Source: Croceicoccus sp. Ery15 (GTDB lineage Bacteria; Pseudomonadota; Alphaproteobacteria; Sphingomonadales; Sphingomonadaceae). Taken from it: a DNA stretch of 64,000 nt. Below the pieces are notes generated by a model. It saw only the letters and a program-made list of their open reading frames with translations, had not been told where the DNA came from and ran no database searches. The position numbers and the translations under genes are program-made. The stretch covers positions 1,550,001-1,614,000 of the forward strand of contig NZ_CP087588.1 in the NCBI RefSeq assembly GCF_020985305.1. The letters run 5' to 3'. Of the stretch, positions 55,402 through 64,000 are shown piece after piece (positions within the stretch are counted from its first letter, which is position 1; each line of letters begins with the position of its first letter).

Positions 55402-56841
55402 TTGGCGATGTTCGGACGTGATGGAAAGATTTCGGGTTTCAACCGGCGCTCTGTGATGGCGGCGATGCTGGCATCGGTCGCGCTGGCGGGGTGCGGCGGC
55501 GGCGGCGATAATGGCGCCAGCGACGCGGTCGTGGCCGCATCGGTCGACGGGCAGCCGGAAAAGCCGAACCTGAAGCTGGGCTTCATCAAGCTGACCGACA
55601 TGGCCCCGCTCGCCATTGCGAAGGAAAAGGGCTTCTTTGCCGAAGAAGGCCTGAACGTAGAGCTTGAACCGCAGGCGAACTGGAAGGTCCTGCTCGACGG
55701 GGTGATCGGCGGGCAGCTCGACGGCGCGCATATGCTGGCGGGCCAGCCGATTGCCGCGACCATCGGCTATGGCACCAAGGCCGATCTGATCGCGCCGATC
55801 TCGCTCGACCTCAACGGCAATGCGATCACCCTGTCGAACAAGACATGGGCCGCGATCAAGCCGACGCTTCCCGTTGAAGGCGGCAAGATCAAACACCCGA
55901 TCAGCGCATCGGCGCTGAAGCCGGTGGTCGACAGCTATGCCGCGCAGGGCAAGCCGTTCAACATGGGCATGGTCTTCCCCGTTTCCACCCATAACTACGA
56001 ACTGCGTTACTGGCTGGCGGCAGGCGGGCTGAACCCGGGTTATTACACCGACGGCGATGTGTCGGGCACGGTCGATGCCGATGTGAAACTGTCGGTCACC
56101 CCGCCCCCGCAAATGCCCGCCACGCTGGAAGCCGGCACCATCGAAGGATATTGCGTGGGCGAGCCGTGGAACCAGGCCGCTGTGCAAAAGGGCATTGGCG
56201 TTCCCGTCATCACCGACGACGAAATCTGGCACGACAATCCCGAAAAGGTCTTTTCGATCCGCAAGGATTTTGCCGAAAAATACCCCGCCACCACCGCCGC
56301 CATGCTGCGCGCCATCATCAAGGCGCAGCAATGGCTGGACGCCGACAATGGCGCGAACCGGGCCGAAGCGGTGAAGATCCTGTCGCAGCCCAATTACGTG
56401 GGTGCGGACGAAGAAGTCATTGCCGCATCGATGACGGGCAAGTTCACATTCGAAAAGGGCGACACCCGCGATGCCATGGGCTTCAACATCTTCTTCGATA
56501 AATATGCAGGCTATCCCTATTACTCGGATGCCGTCTGGTATCTGACGCAGATGCGCCGCTGGGGCCAGATCCCCGTCGATCATCCCGACGACTGGTATAT
56601 CGCACAGGCCAAGGCCGTGTACCGCCCCGACCTCTATCTTGCCGCTGCGCAAAAGCTGGTCGACGATGGCGTGATCCCCGCCGATGCCGTGCCCGAAACC
56701 GACGGTTTCAAGGGCGAACAGGCAGGCTTTATCGACAGCATCACTTTCGACGGTTCCGCGCCCAACGCCTATCTGGCGAAGTTTCCCATCGGCCTGAAGC
56801 AGGGCCAGCGGGTCACTGCATCGGGCGTGAGCAGCCAGTAA
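55402..56841 (+). CDS. nrtA: nitrate ABC transporter substrate-binding lipoprotein
   Basis: A 479-residue NrtA-type protein. The N-terminus has a lipoprotein/Tat-like signal ([19 protein letters not shown], lipobox LAGC), so the mature protein is anchored on the periplasmic side. The nitrate-binding fold has [43 protein letters not shown] and [24 protein letters not shown] 55402 (AGGG about 5 nt upstream) and ATG 55408 are both possible starts. It is downstream of the NasT leader and is the first gene of nrtABC. It resembles the adjacent NasS but is exported. Confidence 0.92.
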   Translation: MAMFGRDGKISGFNRRSVMAAMLASVALAGCGGGGDNGASDAVVAASVDGQPEKPNLKLGFIKLTDMAPLAIAKEKGFFAEEGLNVELEPQANWKVLLDGVIGGQLDGAHMLAGQPIAATIGYGTKADLIAPISLDLNGNAITLSNKTWAAIKPTLPVEGGKIKHPISASALKPVVDSYAAQGKPFNMGMVFPVSTHNYELRYWLAAGGLNPGYYTDGDVSGTVDADVKLSVTPPPQMPATLEAGTIEGYCVGEPWNQAAVQKGIGVPVITDDEIWHDNPEKVFSIRKDFAEKYPATTAAMLRAIIKAQQWLDADNGANRAEAVKILSQPNYVGADEEVIAASMTGKFTFEKGDTRDAMGFNIFFDKYAGYPYYSDAVWYLTQMRRWGQIPVDHPDDWYIAQAKAVYRPDLYLAAAQKLVDDGVIPADAVPETDGFKGEQAGFIDSITFDGSAPNAYLAKFPIGLKQGQRVTASGVSSQ

Positions 56842-56884
56842 TTCCGATCAAGACACCGATATGACCGCGAACAGGAGCGATCAG

Positions 56885-57946
56885 ATGGCGACCGTATTTG
56901 CAGACGAGTTCGAATCCGTGAATGATGCGAACATGCCCGACCAGACGGCAAAAACGGCGCCGGTCGCGGCGCCCGCTGCCCCCAAGGCGCAGGCAGCGAA
57001 GCAATCCGCTTCGCCGCTGGCGGGGATCATGGCGAAATGGGGTCAGACCATCATCGCGCCGGTTCTGGGCATTCTGGCCTTTCTGGGCCTGTGGGCGGCG
57101 CTGGCCCCGCAAGTCGATACCTCTCTGGGCGCGCTGCCCGGCCCGGTCGAGGTGGCCGAACAAGGCGTCAGCCTGTTCGAGGAATGGCAAGCCGCCAAGG
57201 CGACCGAAGCGCAATTCTATGCCGATCAGGATGCCCGCAACGCGGAGGCCTTGTCAGCGGGCAATCCGGCGGCAGTGCGCAATTTCGAATATGCGGGGCC
57301 GCCCACATTTCTGGACCAGATCTTCACCTCGCTGAAAACCGTGGCGCTGGGCTTTGGCCTTGCCACGCTGGTCGCGGTGCCGCTGGGGCTGGCGGCGGGC
57401 CTGTCGCCCCTGTTCAACGCGGCGATCAACCCGCTGATCCAGATCATGAAGCCGGTCAGCCCGCTGGCATGGCTTCCCATCGTGACCATGGTGATTTCGG
57501 CCACCATCACCAGCGCCGATCCGCTGCTGGCCAAGGCCTTCGTCATCTCCGCGCTGGTGGTGATGCTCTGCTCGCTGTGGCCCACGCTGATCAATACCGC
57601 CGTGGGCACGGCCAGCATCGACAAGGATTTGCTGAACGTGGGCCGCGTGCTGAAACTGGGCTGGTTTGCAAAGCTCACCCGCCTCGTCCTGCCTGCCTCG
57701 CTGCCCTATATCTTCACCGGTATGCGCCTGTCGCTGGGCGTGGGCTGGATGGTGCTGATCGCGGCGGAAATGCTGGCGCAGAACCCCGGCCTTGGCAAAT
57801 TCGTGTGGGATGAATTCCAGAACGGATCGTCGCAATCGCTGGCCCGCATCATGTTCGCGGTGGTGGTGATCGGCTTCATCGGCTTTGGTCTCGACCGGAT
57901 CATGATGGCGCTGCAGTCGCTCGTTTCCAAGAACCACAAGATCTGA
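56885..57946 (+). CDS. nrtB: nitrate ABC transporter permease
   Basis: A 353-residue inner-membrane permease of the NrtB/SsuC/TauC type. The first 45 residues are hydrophilic and Ala/Pro-rich; then membrane segments and an inserted soluble stretch (about residues 95-145) precede the permease core with FLDQIFTSLKTVALGFGLATLVAVPLG and the EAA-loop-like VLPASLPYIFTGMRLSLGVGWMVLIAAEML. The start at ATG 56885 has AGGAG 7 nt upstream; an earlier ATG at 56861 is in frame. It is 43 nt after nrtA and 29 nt before nrtC. Confidence 0.92.
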   Translation: MATVFADEFESVNDANMPDQTAKTAPVAAPAAPKAQAAKQSASPLAGIMAKWGQTIIAPVLGILAFLGLWAALAPQVDTSLGALPGPVEVAEQGVSLFEEWQAAKATEAQFYADQDARNAEALSAGNPAAVRNFEYAGPPTFLDQIFTSLKTVALGFGLATLVAVPLGLAAGLSPLFNAAINPLIQIMKPVSPLAWLPIVTMVISATITSADPLLAKAFVISALVVMLCSLWPTLINTAVGTASIDKDLLNVGRVLKLGWFAKLTRLVLPASLPYIFTGMRLSLGVGWMVLIAAEMLAQNPGLGKFVWDEFQNGSSQSLARIMFAVVVIGFIGFGLDRIMMALQSLVSKNHKI

Positions 57947-57975
57947 GCCTGCGCGGCAAACAAGGAGGACAGGAC

Positions 57976-59655
57976 ATGCAGCCGATCCTTTCCCTGAAGA
58001 ACGTGACCAAGAGCTATACGGGTAAAACCGGCGGGACGACCGAGGTTCTGGGCGGCATCGACCTTGACGTCGAAGAGGGCGAGTTCATCGCGATCCTCGG
58101 CTTTTCGGGCGCGGGCAAGACCACGCTGATCAGCACGATCGCCGGTCTGGTAGAGGCCGATGGCGGCGAGGTTCTGCTGCGCGGCAAGCCCGTCGACGGT
58201 CCGGACCGCGACCGCGGGCTGGTGTTCCAGTCCTACTCTCTGTTTCCGTGGCTGAGTGTGCAGCAGAATGTCGCGCTGGCGGTGGATGCCGTGCACAAGG
58301 ACCGGTCCAAGGCCGAGCGCGCAGCCCTTGTGAAGCAAAAGGTCGAGCTGGTCGGTCTGGGCCATGCGATGGATCGCAAGCCCGCGCAATTGTCGGGGGG
58401 GATGCGCCAGCGCGTTTCGGTCGCCCGTGCGCTGGCGATGGAGCCGGAAATCCTGCTGCTGGACGAGCCCTTGTCGGCGCTCGATGCCCTGACCCGCGCG
58501 AAATTGCAGGACGAGATCGAGCGTATCCGCGAAGAGGAAAAGCGCACCATCATCCTCGTCACCAACGATGTGGACGAGGCCCTGCTTCTGGCCGATCGCG
58601 TGGCGGTCCTCTCTCCCGCGCCTGCCGCGACGATCGGCCGGATCTTCGACGTCGATATCGACCGCCCGCGCGAGCGCGAGGCGATGAACGACGACGATCA
58701 TTACAAGAGCCTGCGCGGCAAGATCGTCAACTATCTCGCCAATCTGAACGATGCGGCCTCCAGCGTGGGCGAAAGCGCGACCGAATTGCCCGGCGTGATC
58801 CCGCTCGACCTCGCCCCTCCCCCGCAGGCCTATCGCGAGGCGGGGCACAGCGCGGTCGAGAACCGCTATCTGGAATTCTTCAAGCTCGACAAGGTGTACC
58901 CGACGCCCAAAGGCCCGCTGACCGTGGTCGAGGATTTCAACCTGATCATGGACAAGGGCGAGTTCGTGTCGCTGATCGGCCATTCGGGCTGCGGCAAATC
59001 GACCGTGCTGACCATGGCGGCGGGGCTGAACGAGATTTCGAAGGGCGGCATCGTCCTCGACAATCGCGAGATCAGCGCGGCGGGGCCGGACAAGGCGGTG
59101 GTGTTTCAGGCCCCCAGCCTGATGCCATGGCTGACCGCACGGCAGAACGTGGCGCTGGGCGTGGAGCGGGTCTATCCGCATGCACAGCGCAGCGAACGCC
59201 GCGATATCGTCGATTATTACCTCGACCGAGTGGGACTGGCCGATGCCAGGGACAAGATGGCGGCGGAAATGTCGAATGGAATGCGCCAGCGTGTCGGCAT
59301 TGCGCGTGCCTTTGCGCTGTCCCCGCGCCTGCTGCTGCTCGACGAACCCTTCGGCATGCTCGACAGCCTGACCCGCTGGGACCTGCAGGACGTGCTGGTC
59401 GAAGTGTGGAACCGCACCAAAGTTACCGCGATCATGGTGACGCATGACGTGGACGAGGCGATCCTGCTGGCCGATCGCGTGGTGATGATGACCAACGGGC
59501 CACGCGCCACCATCGGCAAGGTGCTGAAGGTCGACCTGCCCCGCCCGCGCGACCGCAAGGCGCTGCTGGAGGATCCGAAATTCTACCAATACCGGCAAGA
59601 GGTGCTGCACTTCCTGGCCGAATATGATCACGGTCCCTCGGCCAAGGCGGCCTGA
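57976..59655 (+). CDS. nrtC: nitrate ABC transporter ATPase, two ATP-binding domains in one chain
   Basis: A 559-residue protein with two complete ABC ATPase domains. Domain 1 (about 1-250) has Walker A GFSGAGKTT, signature LSGGMRQRVSVARAL and Walker B EILLLDEPLSALD. Domain 2 (about 295-550) has GHSGCGKST, signature MSNGMRQRVGIARAF and LLLLDEPFGMLD. The signature of domain 2 is MSNGM rather than LSGGM. Cyanobacterial systems have separate NrtC (with a substrate-binding-like C-terminus) and NrtD; here the pair is fused and the regulatory domain absent. The ATG is 29 nt after nrtB with AGGAGG-like spacing. Confidence 0.93.
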   Translation: MQPILSLKNVTKSYTGKTGGTTEVLGGIDLDVEEGEFIAILGFSGAGKTTLISTIAGLVEADGGEVLLRGKPVDGPDRDRGLVFQSYSLFPWLSVQQNVALAVDAVHKDRSKAERAALVKQKVELVGLGHAMDRKPAQLSGGMRQRVSVARALAMEPEILLLDEPLSALDALTRAKLQDEIERIREEEKRTIILVTNDVDEALLLADRVAVLSPAPAATIGRIFDVDIDRPREREAMNDDDHYKSLRGKIVNYLANLNDAASSVGESATELPGVIPLDLAPPPQAYREAGHSAVENRYLEFFKLDKVYPTPKGPLTVVEDFNLIMDKGEFVSLIGHSGCGKSTVLTMAAGLNEISKGGIVLDNREISAAGPDKAVVFQAPSLMPWLTARQNVALGVERVYPHAQRSERRDIVDYYLDRVGLADARDKMAAEMSNGMRQRVGIARAFALSPRLLLLDEPFGMLDSLTRWDLQDVLVEVWNRTKVTAIMVTHDVDEAILLADRVVMMTNGPRATIGKVLKVDLPRPRDRKALLEDPKFYQYRQEVLHFLAEYDHGPSAKAA

Positions 59656-59765
59656 CCGTTTCGCCCGGACCGGAAACATCCGGCCGGGCCATTCCCCGCG
59701 TATGAGAGGATGACGCAGGGCGCGCGACACGGGCAAGGATGCCCGGCGCGGCAGTGATTTACACC

Positions 59766-59791
59766 GCAGGCCCGATGATGAGGGGGCCTGC
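59766..59791 (+). terminator. hairpin between nrtC and the porin gene
   Basis: GCAGGCCC (59766-59773) pairs with GGGCCTGC (59784-59791) over an 8-bp stem with a 10-nt loop, followed by CTTTCC. A weak T run makes it a probable partial terminator or processing site in the 226-nt gap before the porin. Confidence 0.5.
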
Positions 59792-59881
59792 CTTTCCAGC
59801 CACATTGGCGGGCGATGAAGCCTGCCCTTCGTTCACGGACACCGGACGCCCCCCATGCGTCCGGCAGGGAGGTCATGTTTG

Positions 59882-61111
59882 ATGAAGAAAATTGCTCTGC
59901 TTTGCGCCGCATCAGCCGCCGGCATCGCCGCGCCCGCATTTGCGCAGTCGTCCGGCCCGATCGAGATTGCCGATGCGACCACACTGGACGTGATCGTCGA
60001 TGGCACGCTGCGTTACGAAACCGTCAGCCAGCCTGACACCGCCGCCGACGATGCCGATGCGCTGACCTTTCGCATGCGCTCGGGCATCGAACTCGTCAGC
60101 CACGGGTTCTTTGCGCTGGGCGAAATGGAAGCGACAATGGCCATCGTCGACGATTACAACGATACTATTCCCGGCAATGGCATCGAACCCTATTCGGTGA
60201 TCCCCGACCCCGAGAATGTCGAGCTGAACCGCTTGCAGATCGGGTACAAGAGCAAGGCCGCCACCGTCACGCTGGGCCGCCAGCGGATCGCTCTCGACGA
60301 TCACCGTTTTGTCGGCAATGTCGGCTGGCGGCAAAATGAACAGACCTTCGATGCCGTGCGCGGACAGGGTAAAATCGGGCCGGTCGCGCTGGACGCCACC
60401 TATGCGATTTCGCAGCGCACGATTTTCGGCGTCGACAGCCCCAATGCGCATTTCGATGGCGACATGATCCTGCTGAATGGCGGGATCGATGTGAAATTCG
60501 CGCAGATCAAGGCATTCGCCTATCTGCTCGACTTTGACGACGAGAAGCCCCTGCGCCTCCCCTTCTCCAGCCAGAGCTATGGCCTGCGGGCGGCGGGCGC
60601 GATGCCGATCGGCGAGAGCTTCAAGATCAACTATGCCGCCAGCTATGCGCGTCAGAGCGATTATGGCGACAATCCGGTGTCCTATTCCGCCGATTTCATC
60701 AATGGCGAGGCGGGCTTTGCGATTGGCCCCGTCGGCCTGACCGGCGGCTATGAATTGCTGGGCAGCGACGATGGCATCGCCGCGTTCCAGACCCCGCTGG
60801 CGACGCTCCACAAGTTCAACGGCTTTGCCGATCTGTTCCTGACGACCCCCGCGAACGGTCTGCAGGACTATTACGGCACCGCCAGCATCAAGGCGGGCGA
60901 TGTGGCGATGATGAAGGGGCTGAACGCCAGCGTCACCTATCACCAGTTCGACAGCGATGTCGGCGGCATGGATTACGGCAGCGAGTGGGACGCGGCATTG
61001 GCGTTCAAGATAGGCAAGATCGGCCTGCTGGCGAAATACGCCAATTACAAGGCCGATGAATTCGGCACCGATACCGAGAAATTCTGGCTGCAGGCCAGCT
61101 TCGGCTTCTAG
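59882..61111 (+). CDS. alginate-export-type outer-membrane porin
   Basis: A 409-residue protein with signal peptide MKKIALLCAASAAGIAAPAFA and a beta-barrel (alternating strands; LQIGYKSKAATVTLGRQRIALDDHRFVGNVGWRQNEQTFDAV is typical of the alginate_exp/DcaP-like porins), ending in the terminal Phe ...WLQASFGF. It lies between nrtC and nasA on the same strand, so a channel for nitrate or another nitrogen source across the outer membrane is likely; that is inference from position. Starts at ATG 59882, after an RBS-like GGAGGTCATG region. Confidence 0.85.
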   Translation: MKKIALLCAASAAGIAAPAFAQSSGPIEIADATTLDVIVDGTLRYETVSQPDTAADDADALTFRMRSGIELVSHGFFALGEMEATMAIVDDYNDTIPGNGIEPYSVIPDPENVELNRLQIGYKSKAATVTLGRQRIALDDHRFVGNVGWRQNEQTFDAVRGQGKIGPVALDATYAISQRTIFGVDSPNAHFDGDMILLNGGIDVKFAQIKAFAYLLDFDDEKPLRLPFSSQSYGLRAAGAMPIGESFKINYAASYARQSDYGDNPVSYSADFINGEAGFAIGPVGLTGGYELLGSDDGIAAFQTPLATLHKFNGFADLFLTTPANGLQDYYGTASIKAGDVAMMKGLNASVTYHQFDSDVGGMDYGSEWDAALAFKIGKIGLLAKYANYKADEFGTDTEKFWLQASFGF

Positions 61112-61124
61112 GGGCAGGAGAGTC

Positions 61125-61154
61125 TTGCCGCAGTGCAATAAATCGCGTTATAAT
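61125..61154 (+). promoter_or_regulatory. sigma-70-type promoter for the nasA leader
   Basis: TTGCCG (61125-61130) and TATAAT (61149-61154) are separated by 18 nt. The -10 is a perfect consensus. The element GCAGTGCAA (61130-61138) lies within the spacer and also occurs at 55203-55211 upstream of nrtA. Predicted start near 61161, at the base of the leader stem. Confidence 0.65.
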
Positions 61155-61157
61155 GCA

Positions 61158-61283
61158 GGGTCGATGCCGGGGAATCCATGGATGGATTCCGCAATCGCAA
61201 GGCATCGACCCGATATCGCAACTCGCGTGGCAAAGGCGCCGCCCGAACCTGCCCCATGGGCGCAGGATCGTGGCGGCTTTTTT
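61158..61283 (+). promoter_or_regulatory. NasT (ANTAR) leader RNA upstream of nasA
   Basis: The nasA leader has a perfect 11-bp outer stem (GGGTCGATGCC 61158-61168 with GGCATCGACCC 61201-61211). Inside is a 7-bp hairpin GGAATCC/GGATTCC (61171-61177 with 61184-61190) with hexaloop ATGGAT (61178-61183): A1 and G4 as in ANTAR target loops. A terminator follows at 61238-61283. The sequence GCGTGGCAA (61225-61233) is shared with the nrtA leader (55318-55326). It should respond to the same NasT. Confidence 0.8.
61238..61283 (+). terminator. attenuator terminator in the nasA leader
   Basis: GCCGCC (61238-61243) pairs with GGCGGC (61272-61277), followed by six T (61278-61283); the inner part pairs CCTGC (61248-61252) with GCAGG (61262-61266). 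The 5' arm context CGCCGCCCGAACCT and the 3' end GGCGGCTTTTTTGCG are shared with the nrtA leader. Confidence 0.88.
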
Positions 61284-61314
61284 GCGTGCGCATGACGGAA
61301 AGGTTGGCGTGACA

Positions 61315-63879
61315 ATGTCCGAATTACGCACCACCTGCGCCTATTGCGGTGTCGGCTGCGGCATTGCCGCGCGCGTCACCGGCCCGCGCAGCATCGAGGT
61401 GAAGGGCGATCCCGACCACCCCGCCAACCATGGCCGCCTGTGTTCCAAGGGCACATGGCTGAGCGAAACCGTCGGGCTGGAGGGCCGGCTGCTGTACCCG
61501 ATGATCGGCGATGCGCGAGCCGATTGGGACGACGCGCTCGACCTTGTGGCGCAGAAGATGCGCGACACGATCGCCGAACATGGCCCCGACAGCGTGGCAT
61601 TCTACGTGTCGGGCCAGCTGCTGACAGAGGATTACTACGTCGCCAACAAGCTGCTGAAGGGCTTTGTCGGGACGGCGAATATCGACACCAATTCACGGCT
61701 GTGCATGGCAAGCGCCGTCGCCGCGCATAACCGCGCCTTTGGCGAGGATGTGGTGCCGTGCAGCTATACCGATCTTGAACAGGCCGATCTGGTCCTGTTG
61801 GTCGGTTCGAACACCGCATGGTGCCATCCCGTCATCTGGCAGCGGATCGAAAAGGCGCGGGAAGAGCGTGGCACAACGCTGGTGGTGATCGATCCGCGCC
61901 GCACCGAAACCGCCGAGCGGGCCGATCTGCACGTTGCGGTCGCGCCCGATGGCGATGTCGCGCTGTTCAATGCGCTGCTGGCCGCGATGCGGACACGCGG
62001 GGCGCTGGACGAAGCCTATATGGCCGAACATTGCGTCAGGCCCGACGGTTACATCGATGCGCTGAAAACGCAGGCACACGGAATCGACGACGCCTGTTTC
62101 GCGCAGCTTTGCGATCTGGTCGCCGCCCATCCGCGCATGGTGACCCTGTTCAGCCAGGGCGCGAACCAGTCCGTCTGCGGGACGGACAAGGGCAATGCGA
62201 TCATCAACCTGCATCTGGCGACGGGCCGGATCAATTGCGCGGGCAGCGGGCCGTTCAGCATGACGGGCCAGCCCAATGCGATGGGCGGGCGCGAAGTGGG
62301 CGGGCTTGCCAATATGCTGGCCTGCCATCTGGGGTTCGACGCGGACGAGCGGGCATCGGTCGCCGCGTTCTGGAACGCGCCGAACCTGTGCACCGGACCG
62401 GGCCAAAAGGCGGTGGAGATGTTTCGCGCCGTGCATGACGGCCGCATCAAATTCCTGTGGGTGATGGGCACCAATCCCGCCGTTTCCATGCCTGACGCGG
62501 GCTTTGTGCGCGAGGCGCTGTCACGGTGCGAAACGCTGGTCGTGTCCGAAGTGATGGCCGAAACCGATACCGCCCAATTCGCCCATATCCGCCTGCCCGC
62601 CATGGGCTGGGGCGAGAAGGACGGCACGGTTACCAATTCCGAACGCCGCATCAGCCGCCAGCGCCCGATCCTGCCCCCGCCGGGCGAAGCGCGGGCCGAT
62701 TGGCGGATCATAAGCGACGTTGCGCAGCGGCTGGGCCATGGCGCGGCCTTTGCCTTTGACCATCCGGCTGATATCTTTGCCGAATATGCGGCAATGACGC
62801 GGTTGAGCAAGAAGCACGGCAGGCTGCTCGACCTGACGCGTTGGGCCGGTTGCAGCCGCGCGGATTACGATGCGATGGAACCTTTCCGCTGGGGCGGCGA
62901 GCATCCGACGGCGGCGCGTTTTGCCCATGCCGATAGCAGGGCGCGCATCGTCGCGGTTCACACCCCCGCCCAGCCCCCCGTCGATCCCGATTTCCCTTTG
63001 CGGCTGAACACCGGACGCTATCGCGATCAGTGGCACACGATGACGCGCACGGGTCTAAGCCCGAAACTGTCGATCCACCGCCGCGAACCATTGGTCGAAA
63101 TCGCGCCGCAGGACGCGCAGGCATACGGGCTGACCGATGGCGGTTTCGCGCGGGTTTCGACGCCATGGGGTCACGCCGCCTTTCGCGTGGCGGTGACGGA
63201 CGGGCAGCGCAAGGGCGAGATTTTTGTGCCGATGCACTGGACCGACCTGACCGGCAGCGGGCGGACGGGCATGCTGGTTCATCCGGCGGTCGATCCGGTG
63301 TCGGGCCAGCCGGGGTTCAAGAATGTCGCGGCCCGCATCGCCCCCGTTACCCCCGACTGGCGCGGCTTTCTGGTCACGCGCGATGCCGTGCGCCCCGACA
63401 GCCTGTTCTGGGCTTTGGCCCGCGTCGAAGGGGGCTGGCTGACCGAGCTGGCGGGCATGGGCGCGGTCGATATCGATGCGCTGCTGCCCGGTGGCATCCG
63501 GTCGGAAGTTGCGGACAAGGCCCATGGCATGACCCGCATCGTCGTACGCGGCGATGATGGCGTTCTGGCTGCGGTGCTCTACCTCACCCGCAGCGGCACA
63601 CTGCCCGACCGCGACTGGATCGCGCGCCAGTTCGTAAGCGAGGATGCCAGCGCCATCGAATTGCTGGCGGGCCGCCCGGCGCAGCCCGCGCCCGATCGCG
63701 GGAAACTGGTGTGCCTGTGCCTTGACGTTGGCGAAACCACGGTGCGCGATGCCATCCGGCAGGGGTGCTGCAAGCTGAACGAGATTGCCGACAAGACCGG
63801 CGCGGGCAGCAATTGCGGATCGTGCCGCCCGCTGATCGCCCGCATGGTGGAGGAAGAAGCCGCAGCCAGCACCGCCTGA
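61315..63879 (+). CDS. nasA: assimilatory nitrate reductase catalytic subunit
   Basis: An 854-residue molybdopterin-dependent nitrate reductase. The N-terminal [4Fe-4S] site is Cys8, Cys11, Cys15 and Cys43 (CAYCGVGC then GRLCSKG). The Mo-bisMGD fold follows, with SGQLLTEDYYVANKLLKGFVGTANIDTNSRLCMASA (the Mo-ligand Cys region) and GTNPAVSMPDAGFVREALSRC. A C-terminal BFD-like [2Fe-2S] domain has Cys800, 802, 834 and 837 (CLC... CGSC). I chose ATG 61315; the frame is open upstream through the leader. Electron partners are not in the window. The reaction is nitrate to nitrite in the cytoplasm. Confidence 0.94.
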   Translation: MSELRTTCAYCGVGCGIAARVTGPRSIEVKGDPDHPANHGRLCSKGTWLSETVGLEGRLLYPMIGDARADWDDALDLVAQKMRDTIAEHGPDSVAFYVSGQLLTEDYYVANKLLKGFVGTANIDTNSRLCMASAVAAHNRAFGEDVVPCSYTDLEQADLVLLVGSNTAWCHPVIWQRIEKAREERGTTLVVIDPRRTETAERADLHVAVAPDGDVALFNALLAAMRTRGALDEAYMAEHCVRPDGYIDALKTQAHGIDDACFAQLCDLVAAHPRMVTLFSQGANQSVCGTDKGNAIINLHLATGRINCAGSGPFSMTGQPNAMGGREVGGLANMLACHLGFDADERASVAAFWNAPNLCTGPGQKAVEMFRAVHDGRIKFLWVMGTNPAVSMPDAGFVREALSRCETLVVSEVMAETDTAQFAHIRLPAMGWGEKDGTVTNSERRISRQRPILPPPGEARADWRIISDVAQRLGHGAAFAFDHPADIFAEYAAMTRLSKKHGRLLDLTRWAGCSRADYDAMEPFRWGGEHPTAARFAHADSRARIVAVHTPAQPPVDPDFPLRLNTGRYRDQWHTMTRTGLSPKLSIHRREPLVEIAPQDAQAYGLTDGGFARVSTPWGHAAFRVAVTDGQRKGEIFVPMHWTDLTGSGRTGMLVHPAVDPVSGQPGFKNVAARIAPVTPDWRGFLVTRDAVRPDSLFWALARVEGGWLTELAGMGAVDIDALLPGGIRSEVADKAHGMTRIVVRGDDGVLAAVLYLTRSGTLPDRDWIARQFVSEDASAIELLAGRPAQPAPDRGKLVCLCLDVGETTVRDAIRQGCCKLNEIADKTGAGSNCGSCRPLIARMVEEEAAASTA

Positions 63880-63928
63880 CCCGAAATCCCCGCAATTACC
63901 GGCGCTTGCGCCCGCCGTCCTTTTTGCA

Positions 63929-63957
63929 TTGCAGCAAAAGCCGAATCGCGGTAATAA
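63929..63957 (+). promoter_or_regulatory. candidate promoter after nasA
   Basis: TTGCAG (63929-63934) and TAATAA (63952-63957) with a 17-nt spacer form a sigma-70-like promoter 11 nt before an ATG at 63968. The predicted start would lie only a few bases before that ATG, which would make the transcript nearly leaderless. Confidence 0.4.
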
Positions 63958-63967
63958 TAATGCATTG

Positions 63968-64000
63968 ATGACAGGCGATCCGGTCATTCCGGGCCGTCCT
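63968..64000 (+). CDS. possible start of the next gene (11 codons in the window)
   Basis: ATG 63968 opens a frame (MTGDPVIPGRP) to the window edge, 88 nt after nasA. Too short to identify; another nitrogen-assimilation gene is likely only from position. Confidence 0.3.
   Translation, partial: MTGDPVIPGRP

Noticed and set aside
57706..59805. 699-codon minus-strand frame over nrtC
   Set aside because: The plus strand has a complete double ABC ATPase; the antisense frame has no motif.
1..64000. CRISPR arrays, insertion sequences, tRNA or rRNA genes
   Set aside because: No regularly spaced repeats, transposase motifs, or recognisable tRNA/rRNA sequences were seen on either strand.

Overview
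The window is a compact, GC-rich chromosomal stretch with genes on both strands, many 1-11 nt overlaps, and GTG/TTG starts. The content points to an aerobic alphaproteobacterium, most likely Sphingomonadales (Erythrobacteraceae or Sphingomonadaceae-like). It has several TonB-dependent systems, cbb3 oxidase genes, a PmtA-type lipid methyltransferase and NasS/NasT-controlled nitrate assimilation. I saw no rRNA, tRNA, CRISPR array, insertion sequence or prophage, and no gene-free stretch longer than about 230 bases.

Layout. (1) 1-7163: end of a cbb3 oxidase operon (ccoO tail, ccoQ, ccoP) running into its assembly genes ccoG-ccoH(fixH)-ccoI(fixI)-ccoS and a small Cys/His-rich secreted protein. 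hemN follows behind an FNR/FixK-like site. (2) 7170-10337: purU, an L-2-hydroxyglutarate-oxidase-like flavoprotein and a YfeH-type transporter. (3) 10382-18356: a minus-strand unit of TonB-dependent receptor, SurE-type nucleotidase and phosphatase lipoprotein, divergent from an unusual regulator with two TetR-type DNA-binding domains. A secreted EEP-family hydrolase and a secreted propeller-like protein follow. (4) 18393-24143: a GT4 glycosyltransferase with a flippase-like membrane protein, divergent from a tightly overlapped GT2, DUF2141, HTTM-like and DCC set. (5) 24148-30887: PiT phosphate transporter, alpha/beta hydrolase, PmtA, a membrane protein, a long class III aminotransferase and phosphatidylserine decarboxylase; this is largely phospholipid chemistry (PS to PE to PC). 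(6) 30884-36427: an RND efflux operon. (7) 36494-48286: DUF418 protein, BrkB/YihY protein, TamA-TamB, small secreted proteins and a Kef/YbaL-type cation/proton antiporter. (8) 48375-53268: two small proteins, then a siderophore receptor with a membrane protein and a PepSY reductase. (9) 53363-63879: nitrate assimilation, with nasT-nasS, nrtA-nrtB-nrtC (two fused ATPases), a porin and nasA.

The most distinctive system is the nitrate locus. nrtA and nasA are each preceded by a leader RNA with a hexaloop hairpin (loops ACGGAC and ATGGAU, both with A at position 1 and G at position 4) followed by a GC-rich terminator ending in six T. The sequence around the two terminators is shared. With nasT (ANTAR) and nasS (cytoplasmic nitrate sensor) alongside, the locus looks like one sensor pair releasing two separate transcription attenuators. 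Other points of interest are the tandem TetR regulator, the NrtC-NrtD-like ATPase fusion, the phosphate-scavenging-like TonB locus, the glycosyltransferase/HTTM/DCC cluster and the small Cys/His protein in the oxidase assembly operon.
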